Shown in pieces: positions 16,426 through 25,090 of a stretch of DNA of 48,026 nt. Both the position numbers and the translations under genes were made by a program. Source of the DNA: Pseudomonas frederiksbergensis (lineage in GTDB: Bacteria; Pseudomonadota; Gammaproteobacteria; Pseudomonadales; Pseudomonadaceae); NCBI RefSeq assembly GCF_000802155.2, contig NZ_JQGJ02000026.1, positions 1 through 48,026 of the forward strand, given 5' to 3'. Under the pieces are notes generated by a model. The model saw only the letters and a list, made by a program, of their open reading frames with translations. It did no database searches and had not been told where the DNA came from. Numbering within the stretch: position 1 is the first letter of the stretch; every line of letters begins with the position of its first letter.

Positions 16426-18144
16426 ATGCGCGCACTTGTACCCCTGACCCTGGCCCTCCTGCTCACCGCTTGTGGCGATGGCGAATCGCTGTTGCCTCCC
16501 GACGCGCGCCTGCCCGATGGTGGGCGTTATCGCGGCGACTTGGTGGACGGCCTGTTGCAAGGCCAGGGGCGCATCGACTACCCCAACGGCAGTTGGTACG
16601 CCGGCCAGTTCGACAAGGGCCAGTGGCATGGCACCGGTGAGTGGCACGGCAGTAACGGCGAGGTCTATCGCGGCCAATTCGAGCATGGGCTGTTTCACGG
16701 CCAGGGCAGCCTGACCACGTCGACCAGCAGCTACACCGGCGGCTTCAAGCTGGGTCGGCGGGACGGCGAAGGGACGCTCAAGGAAAACGGCATGACCTAC
16801 CGGGGCGAGTTCAAGGCCGACCGATATTCCGGTCTCGGACGCCTCGAACTCGACGATGGCAGCCAGTACCAGGGCCCATTCGTCAACGGCAAGCCCAACG
16901 GCGAAGGCCAGCGCGTCGATGCCAGCGGCAACCAGTTCACCGGGCATTTCGTCGACGGCCAACTCCAGGGCAAGGGCACGTTCAACAGTGCCGACGGCGA
17001 CGTCTACATCGGCGGCTTCCGGAATAACCAACTCAACGGTCGCGGTCGCTACGAAAATGCCGACGGCGATGTCTGGATCGGCCAGTTCAGGGACGGCGCG
17101 CTGACCGGCAAGGGCGAATTGATTGGCGCCGACGGTAGCCATTATCGGGGCCACTTCAATGAATGGCGTTTCACCGGCGAAGGCCGGCTCAACCTGCCCG
17201 ATGGCAGCTTCTACATCGGCCAGTTCGAAGGCGACAGCTATCACGGGCGCGGCACCCTCGTGCTCACCGACGGCACCGTGCAAGGCGGCACCTGGGTCAA
17301 CGGCCAGAGGATACGCGACGCCGATGGCAGGCTGCTGCCGGACGTGCTTGAGAGAGGCATCCTGGCCCAGGGCCGGCTTCTCGACGACGCTCTCGCCAGC
17401 ATCCCGGCCTCGACGCCGGCAGTGGAGCTGTACAGCCTGACCCTGGGCGGCGACGGCAAGCAAAGCGTGTTCCTGCGTGAATCCGACTATGTTTCCAATA
17501 TGCTCGCCAGCCGTTTCGGCGCGTTCGGCCAGATCCGCCTGGTGAACCACCGCGACCACCTCGGCGACCGGCCCATGGCCAGCCGCGAGAGCCTACGCCG
17601 CGCCGCCGCCACCTTGGCCGAACGCAGCGGCCCGGAAGACCTGGTGTTCATCTACCTGACCAGCCACGGCACCAGCGAGCACGAACTGGTGCTCGACCAG
17701 CCGCGCATGGAGCTGGCCGACCTGCCGGCCGATGAACTGGCCGCGGTGCTGGCGCCGCTGAAGAATCGCGACAAGATCGTGGTCATCTCGACCTGTTATT
17801 CCGGTGGTTTCATTCCGGCGCTCAAGGATGAGCGCACGTTGGTCATGACGGCATCCCGGGCTGATCGGGTGTCGTTCGGTTGTTCCGAGGAGGCCAACTT
17901 CACTTATTTCGGCGACGCTCTGTTCGCCCAGGCGCTCAACCAGACCGATGACCTGGAGCAAGCCTTCAAGCGCGCCAAGGGCATCGTTGCCGAACGCGAG
18001 CAGGCGGACAATTTCGAAGCATCGGAACCGCAGATCTGGGCGCCGAGGACGGTCCTGTCCCACTGGCAATTGCTGCGCAAGCAACAGGCGCGAAAAGCAT
18101 TGCAAAGTGCTGCACTGAACGACGAGGGCAAAAAGAGCAACTAA
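16426..18144 (+). CDS. MORN-repeat lipoprotein with C13 (legumain-like) peptidase domain
   Basis: A 572-residue predicted lipoprotein. The lipobox ends at C16 (LLTAC). Residues about 34-292 are a run of at least eleven MORN repeats of about 23 residues (YxGxFxxGxxxGxG pattern, e.g. YAGQFDKGQWHGTG). Residues about 335-550 form a clan CD cysteine peptidase of family C13, with H414 in the YLTSHG motif and C457 in VISTCYSGG, the expected His-Cys dyad. The MORN stack could bind membrane or glycan surfaces; the peptidase may be an asparaginyl- or caspase-like processing enzyme. Start chosen at MRALVPLTL to give the signal peptide. Substrate unknown. Confidence 0.88.
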   Translation: MRALVPLTLALLLTACGDGESLLPPDARLPDGGRYRGDLVDGLLQGQGRIDYPNGSWYAGQFDKGQWHGTGEWHGSNGEVYRGQFEHGLFHGQGSLTTSTSSYTGGFKLGRRDGEGTLKENGMTYRGEFKADRYSGLGRLELDDGSQYQGPFVNGKPNGEGQRVDASGNQFTGHFVDGQLQGKGTFNSADGDVYIGGFRNNQLNGRGRYENADGDVWIGQFRDGALTGKGELIGADGSHYRGHFNEWRFTGEGRLNLPDGSFYIGQFEGDSYHGRGTLVLTDGTVQGGTWVNGQRIRDADGRLLPDVLERGILAQGRLLDDALASIPASTPAVELYSLTLGGDGKQSVFLRESDYVSNMLASRFGAFGQIRLVNHRDHLGDRPMASRESLRRAAATLAERSGPEDLVFIYLTSHGTSEHELVLDQPRMELADLPADELAAVLAPLKNRDKIVVISTCYSGGFIPALKDERTLVMTASRADRVSFGCSEEANFTYFGDALFAQALNQTDDLEQAFKRAKGIVAEREQADNFEASEPQIWAPRTVLSHWQLLRKQQARKALQSAALNDEGKKSN

Positions 18145-18172
18145 GCTGAATCGTATCAAGGGGAGAAACACT

Positions 18173-18814
18173 ATGTACTTGACGCCTCAGCATGTTTTGC
18201 TCGCCGGCGCGACCGGGTTGACCGGGGAACACTTATTGGACCGGCTGCTCAATGAGCCGACCATCACCCGGGTACTGGCGCCTTCGCGCCGGCCACTGGC
18301 CGAGCATCCGCACTTGGAAAATCCGGTTGGGGAACCGGCCGAGTTGCTGCAACGGCTGGAGGGCCCGGTCGACATCGCGTTCTGCTGCCTCGGCACCACC
18401 ATCAAGAAAGCCGGCTCCGAACAGGCGTTTCGCGCGGTGGACCTTGACCTGGTGGTGGCCTTCGCCAAACGTGCCCGGGAGCTGGGCGCACGGCATCTCA
18501 TCGCGATCAGTGCGTTGAATGCAGACGCGAAGTCATCGATTTTCTACAACCGGGTCAAGGGTGAAATGGAGGCAGCCCTCAAGGCCCAGGACTGGCCGCA
18601 GTTGACCATCTGCCGGCCCTCGCTGTTGCTGGGCGATCGGGTAGAACCGCGTTTGGCGGAGCAACTCGCCGGGCCTTTGTCCAAGTTGATCCCGGGCAAA
18701 TACCACGGTATCGAAGCCTGCCAACTGGCCCGGGCCATGTGGCGCCTGGCGTTGGAAGAGCAGGATGGGGTGCGGGTGGTGGAGTCGGATGAGTTGCGCA
18801 GGCTTGGCAAATAG
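18173..18814 (+). CDS. NAD(P)-binding Rossmann-fold oxidoreductase (SDR-like)
   Basis: A 213-residue atypical short-chain dehydrogenase-like protein. The nucleotide-binding motif AGATGLTGEHLL is at residues 11-22 (GxxGxxG), and a CCLGTTIKKAGSEQAFRAVD segment follows, typical of the YbjT/HTATIP2-like group. The usual YxxxK is represented by FYNRVKGEMEA (Y then K four residues on). The start has a strong AGGGGAGA site. It is 28 bp downstream of the MORN-C13 gene and may be co-transcribed. Substrate not known. Confidence 0.85.
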   Translation: MYLTPQHVLLAGATGLTGEHLLDRLLNEPTITRVLAPSRRPLAEHPHLENPVGEPAELLQRLEGPVDIAFCCLGTTIKKAGSEQAFRAVDLDLVVAFAKRARELGARHLIAISALNADAKSSIFYNRVKGEMEAALKAQDWPQLTICRPSLLLGDRVEPRLAEQLAGPLSKLIPGKYHGIEACQLARAMWRLALEEQDGVRVVESDELRRLGK

Positions 18815-18869
18815 CCTGCCGCCCGGGACAACAAATGATCCCTAGCACACCTGCATTTTCAGCTTGTCG

Positions 18870-19154
18870 TTACAGCCCACCCGTGGCCTGGAACCCCACT
18901 CCCAGCGCCGTAAACAAGGACAACGGCAACAACAAGGTATCCAGCAGCGCACTTCCCGGCAGGTCGAGGCCCGGATAGCTCGGCGCCTCGGCACCAAAAC
19001 GGTCCTTGGCGCAGCAGCCTCCATTGAGGGCGTACAAGTCCAGGCGTGTCCCGGCATAGACCACCGGCGCTCCTGGCTTGGCGGCGTCGAGGGTGCGAGC
19101 GGTGGCGCAGCCGTTCAGTTGCAAGGCCAGCAACACCGCCAGCAGCTTATTCAT
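18870..19154 (-). CDS. YceK/YidQ family lipoprotein
   Basis: A 94-residue small lipoprotein with the lipobox LNGCATA (lipidated C16). The downstream motif PVVYAGTRLDLYALNGGCC is typical of the YceK/YidQ family (DUF1375). A short hydrophobic stretch (LPGSALLDTLLLPLSLFTALG) near the C terminus is also family-like. Function is unknown; it is probably in the inner or outer membrane periplasmic leaflet. Its first codons overlap the last codons of ubiX by 8 bp. Confidence 0.82.
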   Translation of the reverse strand: MNKLLAVLLALQLNGCATARTLDAAKPGAPVVYAGTRLDLYALNGGCCAKDRFGAEAPSYPGLDLPGSALLDTLLLPLSLFTALGVGFQATGGL

Positions 19155-19794
19155 CGCAGCTCAAATGATGCTCGCCCCAGCGCGGCAACATATCCTGGGG
19201 AATGTTCAGCAGGTTAAGGATCCGTGCCACGACAAAGTCGATCAGGTCGTCGATGGTCTGCGGCTGGTGATAGAACCCCGGCGAGGCCGGCAGGATGGTC
19301 ACGCCCAAGTTCGACAGCTTGAGCATGTGCTCCAGATGAATGCTCGAATACGGCGCTTCCCGCGGCACCAGGATCAACTGGCGGCGCTCCTTGAGCGTGA
19401 CGTCGGCCGCACGCTCGATCAGGTTGTTGCAGGCCCCGGTGGCAATCGCCGAGAGTGTGCCGGTGGAACACGGCACCACCACCATCGCCGCTGGCGCGCC
19501 GGAGCCCGAGGCCACCGGCGACATCCAGTCTTCCTTGCCGTACACACGAATCTGCCCCGCCGCCGCACCGGTGTATTCGGTGAGGAAGGCCTGCATCATC
19601 TGGGGCTTGGCTGGCAGGGTCACGTCGGTCTCGGTGGCCACCACCAGTTGCGCGGCCTTGGAGATGAGGAAATGCACCTCGCGCTCCTCGCGCACCAGGC
19701 AATCGAGCAGGCGCAAGCCGTACTGGGCGCCGGACGCACCGGTCATCGCCAGCGTGATGCGTTCCGGGCCACCGTCCTGCAAAAGCGTGCTCAT
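19147..19794 (-). CDS. ubiX: Flavin prenyltransferase UbiX
   Basis: Makes prenylated FMN, the cofactor of the UbiD decarboxylase in ubiquinone synthesis. The 215-residue protein opens with the FMN-binding LAMTGASGAQYGLRLLDCL and contains VVVPCSTGTLSAIATG and the REAPYSSIHLEHMLKLSNLG region with its conserved arginine/glutamate. The start is the ATG of MSTLLQDGG, overlapping the mpl stop by 4 bp (ATGA); the longer open frame runs into mpl. The mpl-ubiX arrangement is conserved in Pseudomonas. Confidence 0.95.
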   Translation of the reverse strand: MSTLLQDGGPERITLAMTGASGAQYGLRLLDCLVREEREVHFLISKAAQLVVATETDVTLPAKPQMMQAFLTEYTGAAAGQIRVYGKEDWMSPVASGSGAPAAMVVVPCSTGTLSAIATGACNNLIERAADVTLKERRQLILVPREAPYSSIHLEHMLKLSNLGVTILPASPGFYHQPQTIDDLIDFVVARILNLLNIPQDMLPRWGEHHLSCDE

Positions 19795-21140
19795 TTCAGC
19801 GCCTCGGCCAGTTTGCCGTGCAAGCCGCCGAAGCCGCCGTTGCTCATGATCACCACGTGGGTGCCGGGCTGGGCCTGGCTCTTCACGCGCTCGATGATGC
19901 CTTCCAGGGAATCGCTGACAATCGACGGCACCGTGCACAGCGCGGCTGTAGCGCCAAGATCCCAGCCCAGGTTGGCCGGTGCGTACCAGATCACCTGGTC
20001 GGCATCGACCACGCTTTCCGGCAGGCCGTCGCGGTGGGCGCCGAGCTTCATCGAGTTGGAACGCGGCTCGATGATCGCAATCAGCGGCGCATCACCGATG
20101 CGCTTGCGCAAACCGTCGAGGGTGGTGGCGATAGCCGTCGGGTGATGGGCAAAGTCGTCATAAATGGTGATGCCGCGCACCTCGGCGACTTTCTCCATCC
20201 GCCGCTTCACGCTCTTGAACGCGCTCAACGCGGCGATGCCCATCGACGGCACCACGCCGACATGACGAGCCGCCGCCAAGGTCGCCAAAGCGTTGGCAAC
20301 GTTGTGTTGGCCGGTCATGTCCCACTCAACCACGCCTTGGGACTGGCCCTCGAACATCACTTCGAACTCAGAGCCGTCTTCCTTGAGCAATTTCACCTGC
20401 CACTGCCCGCCCGCGCCGGTGGTTTGCACCGGGGTCCAGCAGCCCATTTCGATGACGCGCTGCAACGCCGGCTCGGTGGTCGGATGAATCACCAGGCCTT
20501 CGCTGGGGATGGTGCGCACCAAATGGTGGAACTGTCGCTCGATGGCCGGCAGATCGGGAAAGATGTCGGCATGATCGAACTCGAGGTTGTTGAGGATCGC
20601 CGTGCGTGGACGGTAGTGGACGAACTTCGAGCGTTTATCGAAAAACGCACTGTCGTATTCGTCGGCCTCGATCACGAAAAACGGCGTGCCGCCCAAGCGC
20701 GCCGATACCGAGAAATTCTGCGGCACGCCACCGATCAGGAAGCCCGGGCTCATCCCGGCGTGCTCCAGCACCCAGGCGAGCATGCTGCTGGTGGTGGTCT
20801 TGCCGTGGGTGCCGGCCACGGCAAGGACCCAACGGCCCTGCAACACGTGATCGGCCAGCCACTGCGGGCCCGAGACATACGGCAGACCTTTGTTGAGCAC
20901 GTACTCCACCGCCGGGTTGCCACGGGACATGGCGTTGCCGATGACCACCAGGTCCGGCGCCGGCTCCAGTTGCGCCGGGTCGTAGCCTTGGGTCAGCTCG
21001 ATGCCCTGAGCCTCCAGCTGCGTGCTCATGGGCGGATAGACGTTGGCGTCGGAACCGGTCACATGGTGGCCCAGCTCTTTGGCCAGGACCGCCATCGAAC
21101 CCATGAAAGTGCCGCAAATACCGAGAATATGGATGTGCAT
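19791..21140 (-). CDS. mpl: Murein tripeptide ligase Mpl
   Basis: Ligates recycled L-Ala-gamma-D-Glu-meso-DAP to UDP-MurNAc, a key step of peptidoglycan recycling. The 449-residue Mur ligase has the N-terminal Rossmann start (MHIHILGICGTFMGSMA), the ATP-binding P-loop GTHGKTTTSS at 110-119 and the C-terminal DDFAHHPTAI motif. The start is the second possible ATG (MHIHIL), chosen by family. In P. aeruginosa loss of Mpl is known to derepress AmpC. It is the fourth peptidoglycan-related activity in the window. Confidence 0.95.
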   Translation of the reverse strand: MHIHILGICGTFMGSMAVLAKELGHHVTGSDANVYPPMSTQLEAQGIELTQGYDPAQLEPAPDLVVIGNAMSRGNPAVEYVLNKGLPYVSGPQWLADHVLQGRWVLAVAGTHGKTTTSSMLAWVLEHAGMSPGFLIGGVPQNFSVSARLGGTPFFVIEADEYDSAFFDKRSKFVHYRPRTAILNNLEFDHADIFPDLPAIERQFHHLVRTIPSEGLVIHPTTEPALQRVIEMGCWTPVQTTGAGGQWQVKLLKEDGSEFEVMFEGQSQGVVEWDMTGQHNVANALATLAAARHVGVVPSMGIAALSAFKSVKRRMEKVAEVRGITIYDDFAHHPTAIATTLDGLRKRIGDAPLIAIIEPRSNSMKLGAHRDGLPESVVDADQVIWYAPANLGWDLGATAALCTVPSIVSDSLEGIIERVKSQAQPGTHVVIMSNGGFGGLHGKLAEALK

Positions 21141-21278
21141 AGTCGACCTCGTAAACATGGCCGCAGGTTAGCGTAGGGAGGGGAAAATCGCACCTTGTGT
21201 TTCAGCCCCCGGTACACAGGCGGCTGACCGCACAACAGCAGTCAGCAGTCAGCAGTCATCTGATTAATTATCAGTGGT

Positions 21279-23183
21279 TCAGCGGGCAATCGCGTGTTTA
21301 CGCAGCTTGCGGTAGAGGGTATTGCGGCTGATGCCCAACTGTTCCGCCGTGTGGGTCATGTGCCAGCGCTGGCGCTCCAGTGCATCGAGCAGCGCCAGGC
21401 GCTCGGCGTCTTCCAGTGGCCGTTCCGCCACTGCCTCGACCGCCGCAACCGGGCGCTGGCGGATCATCGCCGGCAAGTCCTCCAACCCGATCCGCCCGCC
21501 GTCGCACAACGCAGCAAGGGTACGCAGCACATTGCGCAGTTGCCGCACGTTGCCCGGCCAGTCGAACCCCAGCAACGCCTGGCGCGCCGGTTCGTCGATA
21601 AACACCGGCTCGGCACCGCTCTCTTCAGCCAAGAGGAAGTCCAGCAACTGCGACTTGTCACTGCGCTCACGCAACGCCGGCAGCGGGATTTCCAGGCCAT
21701 TGAGGCGGTAATACAAATCCTCGCGGAAACTGCCATCGCGCACCCGATCGAGCAACTGTCGGTGGGTGGCACTGATGATGCGCACGTTCACCGGCTCCGG
21801 TTCGCCGCCGATGGGCACCACCTGGCGATCTTCCAGCACCCGCAGCAACCGAGTCTGCAAGGCCAAGGGCATGTCGCCGATTTCATCGAGGAACAGCGTG
21901 CCGCCGTCGGCCTGTTGCAGCTTGCCGCGCATGCCCTCCTTGCGGGCGCCGGTAAAGCTGCCGCCGCGATAACCGAACAGCTCGCTCTCGATCAGGCTTT
22001 CCGGAATGGCCGCGCAGTTGAGGGCGACGAAGTTTTTCCCCGAGCGCTGGCTGGCGTGGTGCACCGCCTTGGCAAACGCCTCCTTGCCGGAGCCGGTCTC
22101 GCCATGGATCAACAGCGGCACATCGCGCTCGTAGACCCGCAGCGCCTTGCGAAAATGCTCCTGCAACGCCGCATCCCCCAGGCAGATCCCTGGCAGACGC
22201 GCGGGCTCGACCACTTTGAAGGCCGGCGCGACTTGCACCGGCACGCTGCGCGGTTGGCCGCGCAACACGGCGAACAAATGCCGGCCATCGCGGGTACGCA
22301 ACGGCCAACTGGCGCTGGCCTGGGCGCTGGCCCGGCCCATCAGCTCATCCAGCGAACAGTCGAAGAAGTCCTCGACCCGCTGGCCAAGCAAGCCGCCACG
22401 CATGTGCCCGAGCAGGTTCAACGCGCTCTGGTTGACCGCGCAGATCCGCCCTTCGCCGTCGAACGCCATCAAGCCTTCGCTGAACAGCCCCACGGACTCG
22501 GCCTGCAAGTGAAAGCGCAGCAGCCATTGATTGTCGAAGCAACGAAGGAAATAACAGCTCTCGATCATCTTCGCCGAGAGGTTGACCAAGGCCATGGTGT
22601 GGAATTGGCTCTGGCGCGACACGTCCGGTCGGGCCGAGGACACGTCGAGCACCGCCAGCAACTCACCCTGGGGATCGAACACCGGGCTGGCCGAGCAGGT
22701 CAGGCCGGTGTGGCGGCCACGAAAGTGTTCTTCCTGGTGGATAGTCAGGGCCTGGCGTTCCACCAGGCAGGTGCCGATGCCGTTGGTGCCTTCGCAGGCT
22801 TCGCTCCAGTCGGCGCCGAGCCAGAGGCCGGCCCGTTCGAAAATCTTCCGTTCGCTGGGGGCGGTGACGCAGTTGAGGATCACGCCCCGGGCGTCGGTCA
22901 ACAGCACCGCGTGGCCGGCGCCGGACAGTTGTTGATGCAGGCTGGTCATTTCCGTGCCGGCGATGTGCAACACCTGTTGCAAGCGCTCGCGGCTCTCCAG
23001 CACCCGGCCATGTTCGAGCACCGTCGGCGCCAGGTTCTGGGCCGGGTCGAGGTGATAGTCCTCGAGGCAGCGCAGCCAGGAACGGGCAATCGACGGATCG
23101 CTGCCAGGGCCCTGCAAATGGGCCTTGCCCTGGGTGACCGTCAGGACTTGCTGGGCATGGCGACTCAAATGGTTGCTGTGCAT
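21279..23183 (-). CDS. eatR: Sigma54-dependent activator of ethanolamine catabolism (EatR type)
   Basis: A 634-residue AcoR-family enhancer-binding protein. Residues about 60-215 form a GAF-like sensor (TNGIGTCL, HTGLTCSASPVFDPQGELL) and about 225-300 a PAS-like region. The AAA+ domain follows, with Walker A GETGSGKE at 361-368 and Walker B GGTLFLDEIGD at 427-437. The sigma54 contact loop reads GSFTGA at 408-413, with serine for the usual alanine. A FIS-type HTH ends the protein (AEQLGISRNTLYRKLRK). It is divergent from the ethanolamine operon and placed between mpl and the aldehyde dehydrogenase gene, as is EatR (PA4021) in P. aeruginosa, the basis for the name. Confidence 0.88.
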   Translation of the reverse strand: MHSNHLSRHAQQVLTVTQGKAHLQGPGSDPSIARSWLRCLEDYHLDPAQNLAPTVLEHGRVLESRERLQQVLHIAGTEMTSLHQQLSGAGHAVLLTDARGVILNCVTAPSERKIFERAGLWLGADWSEACEGTNGIGTCLVERQALTIHQEEHFRGRHTGLTCSASPVFDPQGELLAVLDVSSARPDVSRQSQFHTMALVNLSAKMIESCYFLRCFDNQWLLRFHLQAESVGLFSEGLMAFDGEGRICAVNQSALNLLGHMRGGLLGQRVEDFFDCSLDELMGRASAQASASWPLRTRDGRHLFAVLRGQPRSVPVQVAPAFKVVEPARLPGICLGDAALQEHFRKALRVYERDVPLLIHGETGSGKEAFAKAVHHASQRSGKNFVALNCAAIPESLIESELFGYRGGSFTGARKEGMRGKLQQADGGTLFLDEIGDMPLALQTRLLRVLEDRQVVPIGGEPEPVNVRIISATHRQLLDRVRDGSFREDLYYRLNGLEIPLPALRERSDKSQLLDFLLAEESGAEPVFIDEPARQALLGFDWPGNVRQLRNVLRTLAALCDGGRIGLEDLPAMIRQRPVAAVEAVAERPLEDAERLALLDALERQRWHMTHTAEQLGISRNTLYRKLRKHAIAR

Positions 23184-23292
23184 TTCTTATTGTTCTCCCC
23201 GAGGGTAGCGGTCCTCAGCATCCTCCAGCCCACCGACCTTTGCAATGCTGGCGCGACCTGCCAGTCACAGACTGTCTCAACCATGGCACAAA

Positions 23293-23326
23293 CTGTCACA
23301 CGCTGCGTATCGCAAGCGTGACACAG
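23293..23326. promoter_or_regulatory. Candidate upstream activating sequence for EatR
   Basis: Imperfect palindrome with arms CTGTNNCACGCT (23293-23304) and AGCGTGNNACAG (23315-23326) separated by 10 bp. Ten of twelve arm positions are complementary. It ends about 60 bp upstream of the -24 element and 110 bp from the eatR start, suitable for DNA-looping activation. Assignment to EatR is inference from position. Confidence 0.6.
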
Positions 23327-23386
23327 GCCCTCCGTTTATCCGACGAACTCATCCTAAAGTCTTGATTTCCGGGCCCTGCAAGGCAA

Positions 23387-23402
23387 TGGCCCAACCTTTG
23401 CT
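23387..23402 (+). promoter_or_regulatory. Sigma54 (-24/-12) promoter of the ethanolamine operon
   Basis: TGGCCCAACCTTTGCT: GG and GC dinucleotides are separated by 10 bp, as RpoN promoters require, and the flanks match TGGC and TTGCT. It lies 68 bp before the aldehyde dehydrogenase ATG and faces the right way, consistent with the sigma54 activator encoded divergently. Confidence 0.8.
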
Positions 23403-23470
23403 CTAGGCTTAAGTACCAGCGCGAATTTGCGCGGCTCCCTAATAAGCACAAAAGCCAAGGAGAACTCATC

Positions 23471-24991
23471 ATGCGTTACGCTCACCCCGGTACTGAAGGC
23501 GCTATCGTTTCGTTCAAGGCTAAATACGGTAACTACATCGGCGGCGAGTTCGTCGCGCCTGTCAAAGGTCAGTACTTCACCAATACATCCCCGGTCAATG
23601 GCCAGCCCATTGCCGAATTCCCGCGCTCCACGGCCGAAGACATCGACAAAGCCCTGGACGCCGCCCACGCTGCCGCCGATGCCTGGGGCGCCACCTCGGT
23701 CCAGGCCCGTTCGCTGATTCTGCTGAAAATCGCCGACCGCATCGAAGCGAACCTCGAAACCCTGGCGATCACCGAATCCTGGGACAACGGCAAGGCCGTG
23801 CGCGAAACCCTCAACGCCGACATCCCCCTGGCTGCCGACCACTTCCGCTACTTCGCCGGTTGCCTGCGGGCCCAGGAAGGCGCCGCCGCCGAGATCGACG
23901 GCAACACCGTGGCCTATCACATTCATGAACCGCTGGGCGTGGTCGGGCAGATTATTCCGTGGAATTTCCCGCTGCTGATGGCTGCCTGGAAACTCGCCCC
24001 GGCCCTCGCCGCCGGTAACTGCGTGGTGCTCAAGCCCGCCGAGCAAACCCCGCTGGGCATTTGCGTACTCATGGAACTGATCGGCGACCTGCTGCCTCCC
24101 GGCGTGCTGAACGTGGTGCAAGGTTTCGGCAAAGAAGCCGGCGAAGCCCTCGCCACCAGCAAGCGCATCGCCAAGATCGCCTTCACCGGTTCCACCCCGG
24201 TGGGCTCGCACATCATGAAATGCGCCGCCGAGAACATCATCCCGTCCACCGTAGAACTGGGCGGCAAGTCGCCGAACATCTTCTTCGAAGACATCATGCA
24301 AGCCGAGCCGAGCTTCATCGAGAAAGCCGCCGAAGGCCTGGTATTGGCCTTCTTCAACCAGGGCGAAGTCTGCACCTGCCCATCCCGCGCCCTGGTGCAG
24401 GAGTCGATCTACGACGAATTCATGCAAGTGGTGATGAAGAAGATCGAACAGATCAAGCGCGGCGACCCGCTGGACACCGACACCATGGTCGGCGCCCAGG
24501 CGTCCGAGCAGCAATTCGACAAAATCCTTTCGTACCTGGAAATCGCCAAGGGCGAAGGCGCCGAACTGCTGACCGGCGGCCAGGTGGAAAAACTCGAGGG
24601 CAACCTGGCGACCGGGTATTACATCCAGCCGACCCTGCTCAAGGGCACCAACAAGATGCGCGTGTTCCAGGAAGAAATCTTCGGCCCGGTGGTGAGCATC
24701 ACCACCTTCAAGGACGAAGCCGAAGCCCTGGCCATCGCCAACGATACCGAGTTCGGCCTCGGCGCCGGCCTCTGGACCCGCGACATCAACCGCGCCTACC
24801 GCATGGGCCGGGCGATCAAGGCCGGTCGCGTGTGGACCAACTGCTACCACCTGTACCCGGCGCATGCCGCGTTCGGTGGCTACAAGAAGTCCGGCGTCGG
24901 GCGTGAAACCCACAAGATGATGCTCGACCACTACCAGCAAACCAAGAATCTGCTGGTGAGCTACGACATCAATCCGTTGGGGTTCTTCTAA
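23471..24991 (+). CDS. Aldehyde dehydrogenase (acetaldehyde-oxidising, ExaC/AldB-like)
   Basis: NAD(P)-dependent aldehyde dehydrogenase, expected to oxidise the acetaldehyde released by EutBC to acetate. The 506-residue protein has IIPWNFPLLMAAWKLAPALAAGN, the FTGSTPVG nucleotide motif, the general-base glutamate E262 in VELGGKSP, and the nucleophile in NQGEVCTC (C301, with C303 close by). The adjacent-cysteine pattern is typical of the ExaC/AldB subgroup. The ATG has AAGGAGA upstream and follows the sigma54 promoter. First gene of the operon; matches PA4022 in P. aeruginosa by order. Confidence 0.94.
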   Translation: MRYAHPGTEGAIVSFKAKYGNYIGGEFVAPVKGQYFTNTSPVNGQPIAEFPRSTAEDIDKALDAAHAAADAWGATSVQARSLILLKIADRIEANLETLAITESWDNGKAVRETLNADIPLAADHFRYFAGCLRAQEGAAAEIDGNTVAYHIHEPLGVVGQIIPWNFPLLMAAWKLAPALAAGNCVVLKPAEQTPLGICVLMELIGDLLPPGVLNVVQGFGKEAGEALATSKRIAKIAFTGSTPVGSHIMKCAAENIIPSTVELGGKSPNIFFEDIMQAEPSFIEKAAEGLVLAFFNQGEVCTCPSRALVQESIYDEFMQVVMKKIEQIKRGDPLDTDTMVGAQASEQQFDKILSYLEIAKGEGAELLTGGQVEKLEGNLATGYYIQPTLLKGTNKMRVFQEEIFGPVVSITTFKDEAEALAIANDTEFGLGAGLWTRDINRAYRMGRAIKAGRVWTNCYHLYPAHAAFGGYKKSGVGRETHKMMLDHYQQTKNLLVSYDINPLGFF

Positions 24992-24994
24992 GTA

Positions 24995-25029
24995 AAAAGG
25001 GCGGGGCAGTTCATGCTGCTTCGCCCTTT
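24995..25029 (+). terminator. Intercistronic hairpin after the aldehyde dehydrogenase gene
   Basis: AAAGGGCG pairs with CGCCCTTT across a loop of about 19 nt, within 10 bp of the stop codon. No long U-run follows, so partial termination or mRNA 3'-end protection is more likely than full termination, which would lower expression of eat-eutBC relative to the dehydrogenase. Confidence 0.45.
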
Positions 25030-25090
25030 CATAGCTATCGCGAGCTCTCCCTCCCACAGGGCAAAAAACAATAAAAACAGGTAAACCCTT

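Noticed and set aside
21220..21262. CAGCAGT direct repeats before the eatR stop, considered as a CRISPR-like or iteron array
   Set aside because: Only three 7-8 bp units without spacers; too short for either.
21294..23321. Long plus-strand open frame opposite the sigma54 activator
   Set aside because: Composition-driven shadow frame; the minus strand encodes complete GAF, AAA+ and FIS domains.
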